Source: Sphingomonas jatrophae
GTDB taxonomy: Bacteria > Pseudomonadota > Alphaproteobacteria > Sphingomonadales > Sphingomonadaceae
Assembly: GCF_900113315.1 (NCBI RefSeq)
Contig: NZ_FOZG01000001.1
Location: 1,240,001-1,304,000, forward strand
Length of the DNA: 64,000 bases
Reading direction: 5' to 3'
The notes beneath the pieces are model-generated. The model was not told where the DNA came from and did not search any database. It saw only the letters and a list, made by a program, of their open reading frames with translations. How positions within the stretch are numbered: the stretch's first letter is position 1; each line of letters begins with the position of its first letter. Positions 55,125 through 62,771 of the stretch are shown in pieces. Position numbers and translations under genes: made by a program.

Positions 55125-55421
55125 ATGAGCGGATCGCAGGGCAGATGGGCGCGCATCCTGCTGGCAGGGCCGGGCGCGGTCCTGGTCGCGCTGGTGGTGA
55201 TGGCCGGCATGACGCGCTGGGTGCCGCCCGGCCCCGCCGGCATCGACAATCTCGTCGTGCCGCTGGTGCTGGTGCCACTGATCTGGGCCGCGCTGTTCTT
55301 CCACGCCTGCCTCGATCGAAGCATCGCGCGAGTGGCGATCGTGGCGTTCGGACTGCTGGCGCTTCACGGCGGGCTGGTGGCGCAGGCCTTCCTGCGTCCG
55401 TCGATGGAGCAGGCGCGATGA
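55125..55421 (+). CDS. Small membrane protein of the siderophore-receptor locus (possible DUF3649)
   Basis: A 98-aa protein from ATG 55125 behind GGAG. Three hydrophobic segments are visible: ILLAGPGAVLVALVVMAGM, LVVPLVLVPLIWAALFFHAC and VAIVAFGLLALHGGLVA. Similar small proteins (DUF3649 and relatives) sit beside PepSY proteins and TonB receptors in many proteobacteria, but I am not certain of the family. The stop overlaps the PepSY start as ATGA. A role in inner-membrane handling of iron-siderophores is inferred from context. Confidence 0.75.
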   Translation: MSGSQGRWARILLAGPGAVLVALVVMAGMTRWVPPGPAGIDNLVVPLVLVPLIWAALFFHACLDRSIARVAIVAFGLLALHGGLVAQAFLRPSMEQAR

Positions 55422-56998
55422 TCCATCTGTCGAAGGAAAAGACCAAGCTGATGGTCGCGGTGCACGGCTGGTCCGGCATCCTGCTCGGCCTGCTGCTCTA
55501 CGCCGTCGTGCTGACCGGCACCGCCGCCGTCTTCGCCGAGGAGGTCGGCATCTGGTCGGCGGGCCACGTCCGCACCACCAGCGCCTTCGCCCGCCCGCTC
55601 GACAGCGCCATCCGCGACCTTGCCGCGCACACGCCCGAACGCTTCCACGAGGGCGTGAACCTGTTCGAGATGGGCGACCACGATCTCGGCGTCTATTTTC
55701 ACCGCGACGAGATGGCCGGCGGGCGCCCGATCACGCGAGGCGTCTATTACCGCATCGACGCCGAGGGCCGGCTCGCCTCCGCGCAGCGGGGCACGGACGA
55801 GGAGATATTCGGGCCCAGCAACGACGACGCGCTGAAGACCTTCCTGGTCGACACCCACGTCCGCCTGCACCTGCCGAACCCGTGGGGGCTGCTGCTGACC
55901 GGCATCCTCGGCCTGGCCATGCTGGTCGCCGCGATTTCCGGCCTGCTGATCCACCGCCATCTGCTGAAGGACATCTTCACGCTGCGCCGGAGCGCCAATC
56001 CGGTGCTGGTGGATCGCGACCGGCACAGCGTGGCGGGCACGTGGAGTCTGCCCTTCGCCTTCGTGCTGGCCTTTACCGGCAGCTTCTTCTCCTTCTACGG
56101 CACGGTGGGCGTGCCGATCGTCGCGATGGCGGCGTTCGGCGGCGACGTCGGCGCGCTGAACGAGACGGTCTATGGCAATCCCGGCAAGGCCGATCCCCGC
56201 CCTGCCCCGGTCGGCAATCTGGACCGGATCATGGCGGATGCGACGCGGCGCGCGGGCGGTGTGCCGACCTTTGTCGGCATCGAGAAGTTCGGCCGCGCCG
56301 ATGCGGAGATCACCAGCTACCACCAGCCTGCCGCCGGCGATCTCGAGCCTGCGACCCTGCTCTATCGCGGGGCGACGGGGCAGTTCGAGCGGGTGAAGCC
56401 GGCCATCGGCACGCGCGCATCGGCGGGCGGATCGCTGGTCGGCATCATGGCGCCGATGCACTTCGGCAATTTTGCCGGGCTGCTGTCGAAGGCGGTGTGG
56501 TTCGCGCTCGGTTTCGCCATGTGCTACGTGTCGCTGACCGGTTTCCGGCTGTGGCTCGTCCGGCGACGGGGCGAGGCGCGCTCGCTCGACTGGCTGGATC
56601 GGACGGTGACAACGGTGGCTGTCGGCCTGCCCGTCGCGCTGATCGCCTCCGCCGTCGCCTTCATCATCGCCATGCCGGAGGGGACCGCCGTGTTCTGGAC
56701 GCCCGCCGCGTTCGTCATCGCCTCGGCGGCCGTCATCGCCGGCGCGGCGCTGATGCGATCGCCTGCCGCGTTCGAGCGGGCGCTGTGGCTCGCCATGGCG
56801 ATCGGCATGCTGATCCTGCCGCCGCTCCGGCTGGCGCTGGGCGGCCCCGGCTGGGCCGCGGCGATCGACGCGGGGCAGCCGATCATCCCTGCGCTCGACC
56901 TCGCCTTCCTGGCTGCCGGCGGATGGCTGACGTGGCGGACGAAGCCGCGCCGCGCCGTCACGTCCGAACCGCTCGCCACCCTGATGCCGGCGGAGTGA
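55418..56998 (+). CDS. PepSY-associated transmembrane protein, putative siderophore iron reductase
   Basis: A 526-aa inner-membrane protein. The first helix, LMVAVHGWSGILLGLLLYAVV, carries a histidine seen in PepSY-TM proteins. A periplasmic domain follows, then LLLTGILGLAMLVAAISGLLIHRHL near residue 160 with two more histidines. Further spans near residues 205, 350, 385, 415 and 445 are present. Relatives of the PiuB/FegB type reduce iron in siderophores at the inner membrane. It is encoded between the small membrane protein gene and DUF3325, divergent from the receptor. Confidence 0.88.
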   Translation: MIHLSKEKTKLMVAVHGWSGILLGLLLYAVVLTGTAAVFAEEVGIWSAGHVRTTSAFARPLDSAIRDLAAHTPERFHEGVNLFEMGDHDLGVYFHRDEMAGGRPITRGVYYRIDAEGRLASAQRGTDEEIFGPSNDDALKTFLVDTHVRLHLPNPWGLLLTGILGLAMLVAAISGLLIHRHLLKDIFTLRRSANPVLVDRDRHSVAGTWSLPFAFVLAFTGSFFSFYGTVGVPIVAMAAFGGDVGALNETVYGNPGKADPRPAPVGNLDRIMADATRRAGGVPTFVGIEKFGRADAEITSYHQPAAGDLEPATLLYRGATGQFERVKPAIGTRASAGGSLVGIMAPMHFGNFAGLLSKAVWFALGFAMCYVSLTGFRLWLVRRRGEARSLDWLDRTVTTVAVGLPVALIASAVAFIIAMPEGTAVFWTPAAFVIASAAVIAGAALMRSPAAFERALWLAMAIGMLILPPLRLALGGPGWAAAIDAGQPIIPALDLAFLAAGGWLTWRTKPRRAVTSEPLATLMPAE

Positions 56999-57000
56999 CG

Positions 57001-57264
57001 ATGCTCCCCTTCCTCGCCATCCTCGTCTCCTGGGCGCTGATCGCATCGCTCTGCGCGGGCGATCCGAAGCGGCGCCGCGCATTGCGGACGACGGGCGGCC
57101 AGACGCCGGCGACGCGCCGACTGATCGCCGCGGCGGCGTGCCTGCCCGGCCTGCTGTGCCTCGCCGCGGGCGATCCGGCGGCCTTCCTGATCTGGCTGGG
57201 CGGCAGCGGCCTGGCGGGTTGGGCGACCGCCTTGTGGTTCAACCGCGCCGCCGCACCCCGTTAG
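57001..57264 (+). CDS. DUF3325-like small membrane protein
   Basis: An 87-aa protein from ATG 57001, two bases after the PepSY stop. Hydrophobic segments are LPFLAILVSWALIASLCAG and LIAAAACLPGLLCLAA, with a third near the C terminus. The pattern, with a basic loop (DPKRRRALR) after the first helix, is that of DUF3325, which regularly follows PepSY reductase genes in siderophore loci. The 3' end overlaps the convergent lyase gene by four bases. Confidence 0.75.
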   Translation: MLPFLAILVSWALIASLCAGDPKRRRALRTTGGQTPATRRLIAAAACLPGLLCLAAGDPAAFLIWLGGSGLAGWATALWFNRAAAPR

Positions 57265-58160
57265 CCGAGACGCGCGAGCAGCCGCTCCGCCTGGCGCAGG
57301 TGCGGCCGGTCGATCATCTTGCCGTCCAGCGTCAGCACGCCCGCGCCCGGTGCCGCCGCAAAGGCAGCGCAAACCGCACGCGCATGCGCAATGGCCGCAT
57401 CGGACGGCGTGAAGGCGGCGTTGATGATCGGCACCTGATCGGGGTGCAGCGCCATCATGCCGGTAAAGCCGTCGCGGCTGCCGCGCTCGGCATAGGCGCG
57501 CAGGCCCTCAGAATCGCGGATGGCGGGAAACACCGTCTCGATCGGCGCGACATCGGCGGCGGCGGCGGCGAACAGGGTAAGCGCGCGCACCATCTCGTAA
57601 GGCGGCGTATAGCTGCCGTCCGGCTGGCGGGAGGAGAGCGCGCCGATGGCGGCGGGCAGATCCTCCGCACCCCACGTCAGCCCGGCGAGACGCGGCGTGC
57701 CGGGCGCATAGTCGCCAAGGCGGAAGATGGCGCGCGGCGTCTCCGTCGCGATCGGCAGGACGAGGGCGTCCTCATTCCCGCGGGCGCGCAGGCGGGCATT
57801 GAGATCGGCGAGCGAGGCCGCCCCCTCCGCCTTGGGCAGGACGATCCCGGTCGGCCGCGCCGGCAGCACCGCAGCGAGATCGGTATCCGCCAGCCCGCCG
57901 TCGAGCGGATTGATGCGGACGAACAGCGGCACCGCCCGCCCCGCCTCCGCCAGGAACGCCGCGACCGCCGCCCGTGCGCCCTCCTTGGCGGACAGCGCGA
58001 CCGAATCCTCAAGATCGAGGATCAGCGCATCCGCCCCGACCGTCAGCGCCTTGCGCATCCGCTCGGGCCGGTCGCCGGGCACGAACAGCAGCGAGCGCAG
58101 GCGCAGCGGCGCCCTGCCCGCCTGATCCGCACCGCCTTGCCCGTCGCTCGCCATCCTCAT
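57261..58160 (-). CDS. HpcH/HpaI aldolase family, CitE-like CoA ester lyase
   Basis: A 299-aa TIM-barrel enzyme. RSLLFVPGDRPERMRKAL near residue 22 and the acidic metal-binding DALILDLEDSVALSAK near residue 45 are diagnostic of CitE and malyl-/citramalyl-CoA lyases. VLPKAEGAASLADL near residue 110 and LTWGAEDLPAAIGA near residue 170 follow. It cleaves a beta-hydroxyacyl-CoA such as citramalyl- or malyl-CoA; which one cannot be read. It is the last gene of the NAD-salvage operon, six bases after pncB, with no obvious metabolic link to it. Confidence 0.88.
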   Translation of the reverse strand: MRMASDGQGGADQAGRAPLRLRSLLFVPGDRPERMRKALTVGADALILDLEDSVALSAKEGARAAVAAFLAEAGRAVPLFVRINPLDGGLADTDLAAVLPARPTGIVLPKAEGAASLADLNARLRARGNEDALVLPIATETPRAIFRLGDYAPGTPRLAGLTWGAEDLPAAIGALSSRQPDGSYTPPYEMVRALTLFAAAAADVAPIETVFPAIRDSEGLRAYAERGSRDGFTGMMALHPDQVPIINAAFTPSDAAIAHARAVCAAFAAAPGAGVLTLDGKMIDRPHLRQAERLLARLG

Positions 58161-58166
58161 TCCCCC

Positions 58167-59471
58167 TCACACCCGCACGGCCGAGGCCGACTGCCCCGAC
58201 GCGCCGAAGATCCGCAGATAGCGCGCAATCTCCGCCGGGTCGCCCGTCGCCTTGGCCGGATTGTCGGACAGCTTGACCGCCGGCCGGCCGTTCGCCTCGA
58301 TCACCTTGGCGACGAGAGAGATCGGCTCCAGCGCGGTGCCGCCATCGGGGTCGCAGCCGCGGAAGTCGTTGGTCAGGTTCGTGCCCCAGCCGAAGCTCAT
58401 CCGCACGCGGCCCTGAAAGCGGCGATAGACCGTTTCGATGCTGTCCACGTCCATGCCGTCGGAGAAGATCAGCAGCTTGCTCTTGGGATCGCGCCCGCGC
58501 TCCTGCCACCAGCGGATGATCTGCTCGCCCCCCTCGATCGGCGGCGCGCTGTCGGGGCGGAAGCCGGTCCAGTCGGCCACCCAGTCGGGCGCATGCTCGA
58601 GGAAGGCCGCGGTGCCGAACGCATCGGGCAGCACGATCAGCAGATTGCCGCCATAATGCGCCTTCCACTCCTCCAGCACGCGATAGGGCGACGCGGCGAC
58701 CGCCTCGTCGCTGTCGGCCAGCGCCGCCATCACCATCGGCAGTTCGTGCGCGTTGGTGCCGATCGCCTCCAGGTCGTTATCCATCGCCAGCAGCACGTTG
58801 GACGTGCCGATGAAGCGCCGGCCCAGCCCTTCCTTCAGCGCCTCCACGCACCAGCGCTGCCACAGGAAGCCATGCCGCCGCCGCGTGCCGAAATCGGAAA
58901 TGGCAAGATCGGGCAGCGCGCGCAGGCGCTCCACCTTCTCCCACAGCCGCGCCTTGGCCCGTGCGTAGAGCACGTCCAGCGCGAACCGTCCCTTGTCCCG
59001 CATCGCCGCTCGCGCACGCAGTTCGTTGATGATGGAGAGCGCCGGGATCTCCCACATCGTCGTGTGGGTCCACGGCCCCTCGAAGCGGAGGCGATACTGG
59101 CCGTCGATCGCCTGCAATTCATATTCAGGCAGGCGGAAGTCGGCCAGCCAGGCGATGAAATCGGGCGAGAACATGCGCTGCTGGCCATAGAAGCTGTTGC
59201 CCGCCAGCCAGATCAGCTCCTTCTTGGAGAAGCGCAAAGTGCGCGCATGATCCAGCTGCGCGCGCAGCTCCCCCTCGTCGATCACGTCCGCCAGCCGGAT
59301 CGAGGTGGAGCGGTTGATCAGCGAGAATGTGGCGCGCACGTCCGAATGCAGGTGGCGGATCATCTGCAGCATCAGCAGCTTGTAGAAATCCGTATCCAGC
59401 AGGCTGCGCACGATCGGATCGAGCCGCCAGCCATGATCGTAGGTGCGTGTCGCGATGTCCGTCACGGCCAT
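58167..59471 (-). CDS. pncB: Nicotinate phosphoribosyltransferase
   Basis: A 434-aa enzyme of the Preiss-Handler pathway that forms nicotinate mononucleotide from nicotinate and PRPP. The start region [17 protein letters not shown] near residue 22 and [15 protein letters not shown] near residue 193, which contains the phosphoribosyl-site arginines and the regulatory histidine, are typical. [19 protein letters not shown] near residue 250, and [16 protein letters not shown] with [11 protein letters not shown] near residue 365 complete the family pattern. The gene lies 17 bases after the NAD-kinase-like gene. Confidence 0.96.
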   Translation of the reverse strand: MAVTDIATRTYDHGWRLDPIVRSLLDTDFYKLLMLQMIRHLHSDVRATFSLINRSTSIRLADVIDEGELRAQLDHARTLRFSKKELIWLAGNSFYGQQRMFSPDFIAWLADFRLPEYELQAIDGQYRLRFEGPWTHTTMWEIPALSIINELRARAAMRDKGRFALDVLYARAKARLWEKVERLRALPDLAISDFGTRRRHGFLWQRWCVEALKEGLGRRFIGTSNVLLAMDNDLEAIGTNAHELPMVMAALADSDEAVAASPYRVLEEWKAHYGGNLLIVLPDAFGTAAFLEHAPDWVADWTGFRPDSAPPIEGGEQIIRWWQERGRDPKSKLLIFSDGMDVDSIETVYRRFQGRVRMSFGWGTNLTNDFRGCDPDGGTALEPISLVAKVIEANGRPAVKLSDNPAKATGDPAEIARYLRIFGASGQSASAVRV

Positions 59472-59488
59472 GCCGCTTATTCCCTTCC

Positions 59489-60382
59489 TCAGCCGACGAT
59501 CAGGTTGAGCGCGCGATCCGCCCGCCCGATCGTCGCACGATTGCCCCAGTCGAACGGCAGATAATCCTGCTCCATGCCATCCGCGAACAGCACGCCGCCA
59601 TCGTTCATCCGCGACGTGATGGCGAGCGGCGCTCCGCTGAGCCGGCCGTAGCGCAGCGCGGTGCCGGTGGCGCGGCTCGGAAACGGTTCGCGCACCAGAA
59701 AAGCGGCGGCAGGCTCCTGCGGGTCGAGCGGCAGGCTGGCGCCCGCGACGCCGAGGATCGAGCGGGCCCAGCCGGTGGCGCCCGTGCCCGACGCGACGAT
59801 CACGCCGCTCGACGCCTGATCCTCGCGCGCACCCTCTGCCTCGATCGTGTAGCGGGCCGACTGGTGGCTGCGATGGCCGACGAACACCTCGTTCAATGCC
59901 AGCAGCCGCTCGCCCGTGTCGAGCGTCGCCGCCACCATCGTCCGCCGCTCCGCCGGCGCATCGCCCGAGAGCGCGGCCGGCAGCAGCTTCGCCAGCCTCG
60001 CCAGCGGCACGCGCACCAGCACGCCGTCATACAGATCGGGCGACGGATTGATGCCGAGGACGGGCTGTCCATCGAGATATTTGGCGACGTTGGCGACGAG
60101 CCCGTCCTGCCCCACCGCGATCACCACATCCTCCGGCCCGAACAGGAAGCGGTCGAGGTCGGCGCGATGCACCTCGGCCTGCCGCCACTCGCCGGGCACT
60201 GCGGCGCGGGCCGAACGCAGCGCTGCCTGCTGCTCGGCATCGCGCCGCTCCAGATCCTCGATCCGCTGCCCGCGCGTCTCCAGGAAGAAGCGGGCCTGCT
60301 CACGCGTGGCGTGGCGGGCGAGCAGGCGGGCGAGGTCGGTCTCGCGCGTGACGAACACCGCGCGGGGGCGGATCGTCGCCAC
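59489..60382 (-). CDS. NAD kinase-like protein (divergent)
   Basis: A 297-aa protein of the NAD/diacylglycerol-kinase superfamily. The start is GTG 60382, four bases after the SPFH stop. The motif that is GGDGT in true NAD kinases reads [18 protein letters not shown] near residue 90, so the second Gly is Gln and the Thr is Leu. The NE motif ([14 protein letters not shown] near residue 163) and the glycine-rich [19 protein letters not shown] near residue 195 remain. It may bind NAD and have changed activity. The 60-residue N-terminal helical part has [18 protein letters not shown]. An operon with pncB supports an NAD-linked role. Confidence 0.8.
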   Translation of the reverse strand: MATIRPRAVFVTRETDLARLLARHATREQARFFLETRGQRIEDLERRDAEQQAALRSARAAVPGEWRQAEVHRADLDRFLFGPEDVVIAVGQDGLVANVAKYLDGQPVLGINPSPDLYDGVLVRVPLARLAKLLPAALSGDAPAERRTMVAATLDTGERLLALNEVFVGHRSHQSARYTIEAEGAREDQASSGVIVASGTGATGWARSILGVAGASLPLDPQEPAAAFLVREPFPSRATGTALRYGRLSGAPLAITSRMNDGGVLFADGMEQDYLPFDWGNRATIGRADRALNLIVG

Positions 60383-60385
60383 CGC

Positions 60386-61366
60386 TCAGCGCTCCACCAG
60401 CGCGGGCGCGCGGCGAAACTCGCCGATCAGCGTCGCCAGCAGATCGGGGGTGACGTTCAGGTGCTCGATCGTGTCGAGCTTGCCCGCAAGCTCGCGCGCG
60501 GCGAGGCCCAGCATCACCGCGGGCGGCAGATCGCGGTAGATGGCGAAGTGCGCCGCCTCGGTCTCCGCGCGCGCGCCTTCGACGGTGCGGATGCGCGTCG
60601 CCTCCGCCCCCGCCTCCAGCGCGCTCGCATCGGCGAGGCCCGCCGCCCGGTCGCGCGCATTGTCCGCCTCCTGCGCGATCAGCTGCTTCTCGCGACGGGC
60701 CAGCTCGATCTTGTTGGCCAGTTCGTTCTCGGCGATGGCGCGCTCCTTCTCCACCGCCAGCGCACGCCGCTCGAACGTCGCCTCGTCGGCCTTTTGCTGG
60801 AGCGCCTCGAAGGTCGGCGTGCGCAGCGCGCGTTCGAGCTCGCTCGTCGGCGCGAGGTCAGTCAGGCGGATGGCGACGATCTCCAGCCCGATATCGCGGA
60901 GTGCGGCCTCGCCGGCCAGCGCCGCCTCCAGCCGGTTGCGCAGCGGCTCGGGCCCGGCATCGAGCAGGGTGCGCACCGGCGCCTGCGCGAGATATTGCAG
61001 CGCCGCCTGGTTGACCAGGCCCGCCAGCCGCGTCTCGATCCGCTGGATCGGCTCGCCGTTCAGCGCGCCGGTGACGAGGCCGATGCTGAAATCGACCCGG
61101 CTGGCGAGCAGCTCCGGATCGGCCACGCGCCACGTCAGCGTGCCCTGCACCGCGACCATCTGGAAATCCTGGCTGCGCCCCTTCACGAACACCGCCATTT
61201 CGCGGTCGTCCATCGGCACTTCCGCGATGCTGGCGGTTTCGGGCACGAACCAGAAGACGAGACCGCGGCCGCTCTGCCGCAGGCGGCCGCTGCGATAGCG
61301 GATGACGTGCGCGCTGGCGTCGCTGCGCAGCTGGGCGACGAAACCGAGATTCTTGATGTGCGCCAT
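60386..61366 (-). CDS. Soluble SPFH/band-7 protein of the NAD-salvage operon
   Basis: A 326-aa protein from ATG 61366 behind AGGAGAAG. Unlike most SPFH proteins it has no N-terminal membrane helix. The SPFH beta domain spans roughly residues 15-165 (FWFVPETASIAEVPMDDREM; AVQGTLTWRVADPELL). A coiled coil from about 190 to 260 is rich in Glu, Ala and Arg (LAVEKERAIAENELANKIEL). It should form ring-like oligomers in the cytoplasm or at a membrane through a partner. Its placement between an NAD regulator and an NAD-kinase-like gene is the only clue to function. Confidence 0.88.
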   Translation of the reverse strand: MAHIKNLGFVAQLRSDASAHVIRYRSGRLRQSGRGLVFWFVPETASIAEVPMDDREMAVFVKGRSQDFQMVAVQGTLTWRVADPELLASRVDFSIGLVTGALNGEPIQRIETRLAGLVNQAALQYLAQAPVRTLLDAGPEPLRNRLEAALAGEAALRDIGLEIVAIRLTDLAPTSELERALRTPTFEALQQKADEATFERRALAVEKERAIAENELANKIELARREKQLIAQEADNARDRAAGLADASALEAGAEATRIRTVEGARAETEAAHFAIYRDLPPAVMLGLAARELAGKLDTIEHLNVTPDLLATLIGEFRRAPALVER

Positions 61367-61377
61367 GGATCTTCTCC

Positions 61378-62103
61378 TCAGGCGGTTGCACGGAAACGAT
61401 AGAGTTCGGGCGGGCGGAACGAGGTGCCCACCTCGCGCTCCCCGGTCGGCTCCAGCCAGCCGCGGTCGAGCATGCGGCGGCGGAAAGCGGGCTTGTTGAG
61501 CGGGGCGCCGAGGATCGCCTCGTGCACCGATTGCAGCGCCCGCAGCGTGAACCGCTCGGGCAGCAGCGCGAAGGCGACCGCGGAATAATCGAGCTTGCCG
61601 CGCAGCCGCAGCACGGCAAGGCCCAGCATGTCGCCATGATCGAAAGCGAGCGGCAGTGGCGTGCCGTCCGGCGCCAGCGCCTCCACCGGCCCGCCCGCCT
61701 CGCCGGCCCAGGGCACGGCGATGCGGGCGAGGGTGAGATCGTCGCCCGCCGCCATCGCCGCGGCGAAGCGATCCGCCGGCAGCAGCGCGAAGTAAGCGAC
61801 GCTGATGATGCGGGTGCGAGGATCGCGGTCGGGCGCGCCGAACGTATAGAGCTGCTCGACATAGGCGCCCTGCATGCGCGCCTTTTCGCGCAGCAGGCGG
61901 TGCGCCGCCTCGTCCAGCGACTCGGCCATGCCGACGAAGCCGCCGGGGCAGGCCCAGCAGCCCTGCTGCGGCGGCGCGGGCCGGCGCATCAGCAGCGCGG
62001 CAGGGGCGCCGTCGACCACCGTCATCAGCACCAGATCGACCGCCACCGAGGGGCGTTCGAAGGCGTTCGGATCATAGTCGGCGAGGAAGGCTGCGTCGTC
62101 CAT
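61378..62103 (-). CDS. nrtR: NrtR-type Nudix-related transcriptional regulator of NAD metabolism
   Basis: A 241-aa protein. The Nudix-like domain at residues 15-145 has GCWACPGGFVGMAESLDEAA followed by LLREKARMQG, so the catalytic REUXEE glutamates of true Nudix hydrolases are lost. The C-terminal winged helix (residues 165-240) includes FTLRALQSVHEAILGAPLNK and FRRRMLDRGWLEPTG, the NrtR DNA-binding pattern. NrtR repressors sense ADP-ribose and control NAD salvage. It is the first gene of the operon and diverges from the nicotinamidase gene. Confidence 0.9.
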   Translation of the reverse strand: MDDAAFLADYDPNAFERPSVAVDLVLMTVVDGAPAALLMRRPAPPQQGCWACPGGFVGMAESLDEAAHRLLREKARMQGAYVEQLYTFGAPDRDPRTRIISVAYFALLPADRFAAAMAAGDDLTLARIAVPWAGEAGGPVEALAPDGTPLPLAFDHGDMLGLAVLRLRGKLDYSAVAFALLPERFTLRALQSVHEAILGAPLNKPAFRRRMLDRGWLEPTGEREVGTSFRPPELYRFRATA

Positions 62104-62183
62104 CTGCCACCTTATGTTCGTTATGCACTTTACTTATGTGCGAGTCGCGACTAAGTCAAGCGCAGCAAGCAAGGAGCAGGATG
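62104..62183. promoter_or_regulatory. Divergent nrtR/nicotinamidase promoter region with operator candidates
   Basis: An 80-base gap that is AT-rich in 62110-62140. It contains TTATG three times (62112, 62121, 62135), a perfect 10-bp palindrome AGTCGCGACT (62143-62152), and ACTTA/TAAGT inverted halves (62132-62136 / 62152-62156). One of these is likely the NrtR operator; which one is not decidable by eye. Confidence 0.55.
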
Positions 62184-62768
62184 ATGCGCAGCTTCGTGAT
62201 CGTGGTGGATGCCCAGGGCGATTTCGTGCGGGCCGATGGCGCGCTGTCGGTTGCAGGCGCGGATGCGCTGGTCGGGCCGATGAACGCGTGGCTGGCGGCG
62301 CTGACGCCCGAGGAGACGGCGGGCGTGCTGTTCACCTTCGACACGCATGAGGAGGAGATCTACCGCGGCTCCAAAGAAGCGGAGCAGTTCCGCCTTCACT
62401 GCGTGCGCGGCACGGCCGGGTGGAACACGGTGCTCGATCCCGGTGCGATCGACGCGCGTATCCCGCTCTACCGGCTGGAAAAGGGCGTGTTCGACATGTG
62501 GGAAGAGGCGGACGTCTGCATCGAGCCGATGCGGGGCGGCGCCGCCACGCCGCGCGACCGCTTCTTCGAGACGCTCAAGACCGAGGGCGTCACCCACGTG
62601 ACGGTGATCGGGGTCGCTGCCGATTATTGCGTGCGCTGGGCGATCCAGGGGCTGGTCGATCGCGGTTTCGCGGTGACGGTGCCGGGCGAGCTCACCCGCG
62701 GCATTGCGCGGCAGATGCCGCAGGTGCTGGGCGAGGATTTTGCGGGCAAGCCGGTGGCGCTCGCCTGA
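62184..62768 (+). CDS. pncA: Nicotinamidase / isochorismatase-fold cysteine hydrolase
   Basis: A 194-aa cysteine hydrolase. The catalytic triad is visible: Asp in IVVDAQGDFV near residue 9, Lys in YRLEKGVFDMW near residue 99, and Cys in GVAADYCVRWAIQGL near residue 149. The metal-site histidine is in FDTHEEE near residue 51. It deamidates nicotinamide to nicotinate, the substrate of the pncB product across the divergent promoter. ATG 62184 gives the best spacing to AAGGAG; ATG 62181 is adjacent. Isochorismatase activity is a weaker alternative, given the context. Confidence 0.9.
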   Translation: MRSFVIVVDAQGDFVRADGALSVAGADALVGPMNAWLAALTPEETAGVLFTFDTHEEEIYRGSKEAEQFRLHCVRGTAGWNTVLDPGAIDARIPLYRLEKGVFDMWEEADVCIEPMRGGAATPRDRFFETLKTEGVTHVTVIGVAADYCVRWAIQGLVDRGFAVTVPGELTRGIARQMPQVLGEDFAGKPVALA

Positions 62769-62771
62769 TCG

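Noticed and set aside
61378-62103. An ordinary catalytic Nudix hydrolase
   Set aside because: The REUXEE glutamates are missing and a winged-helix domain follows, which fits the NrtR regulator family.
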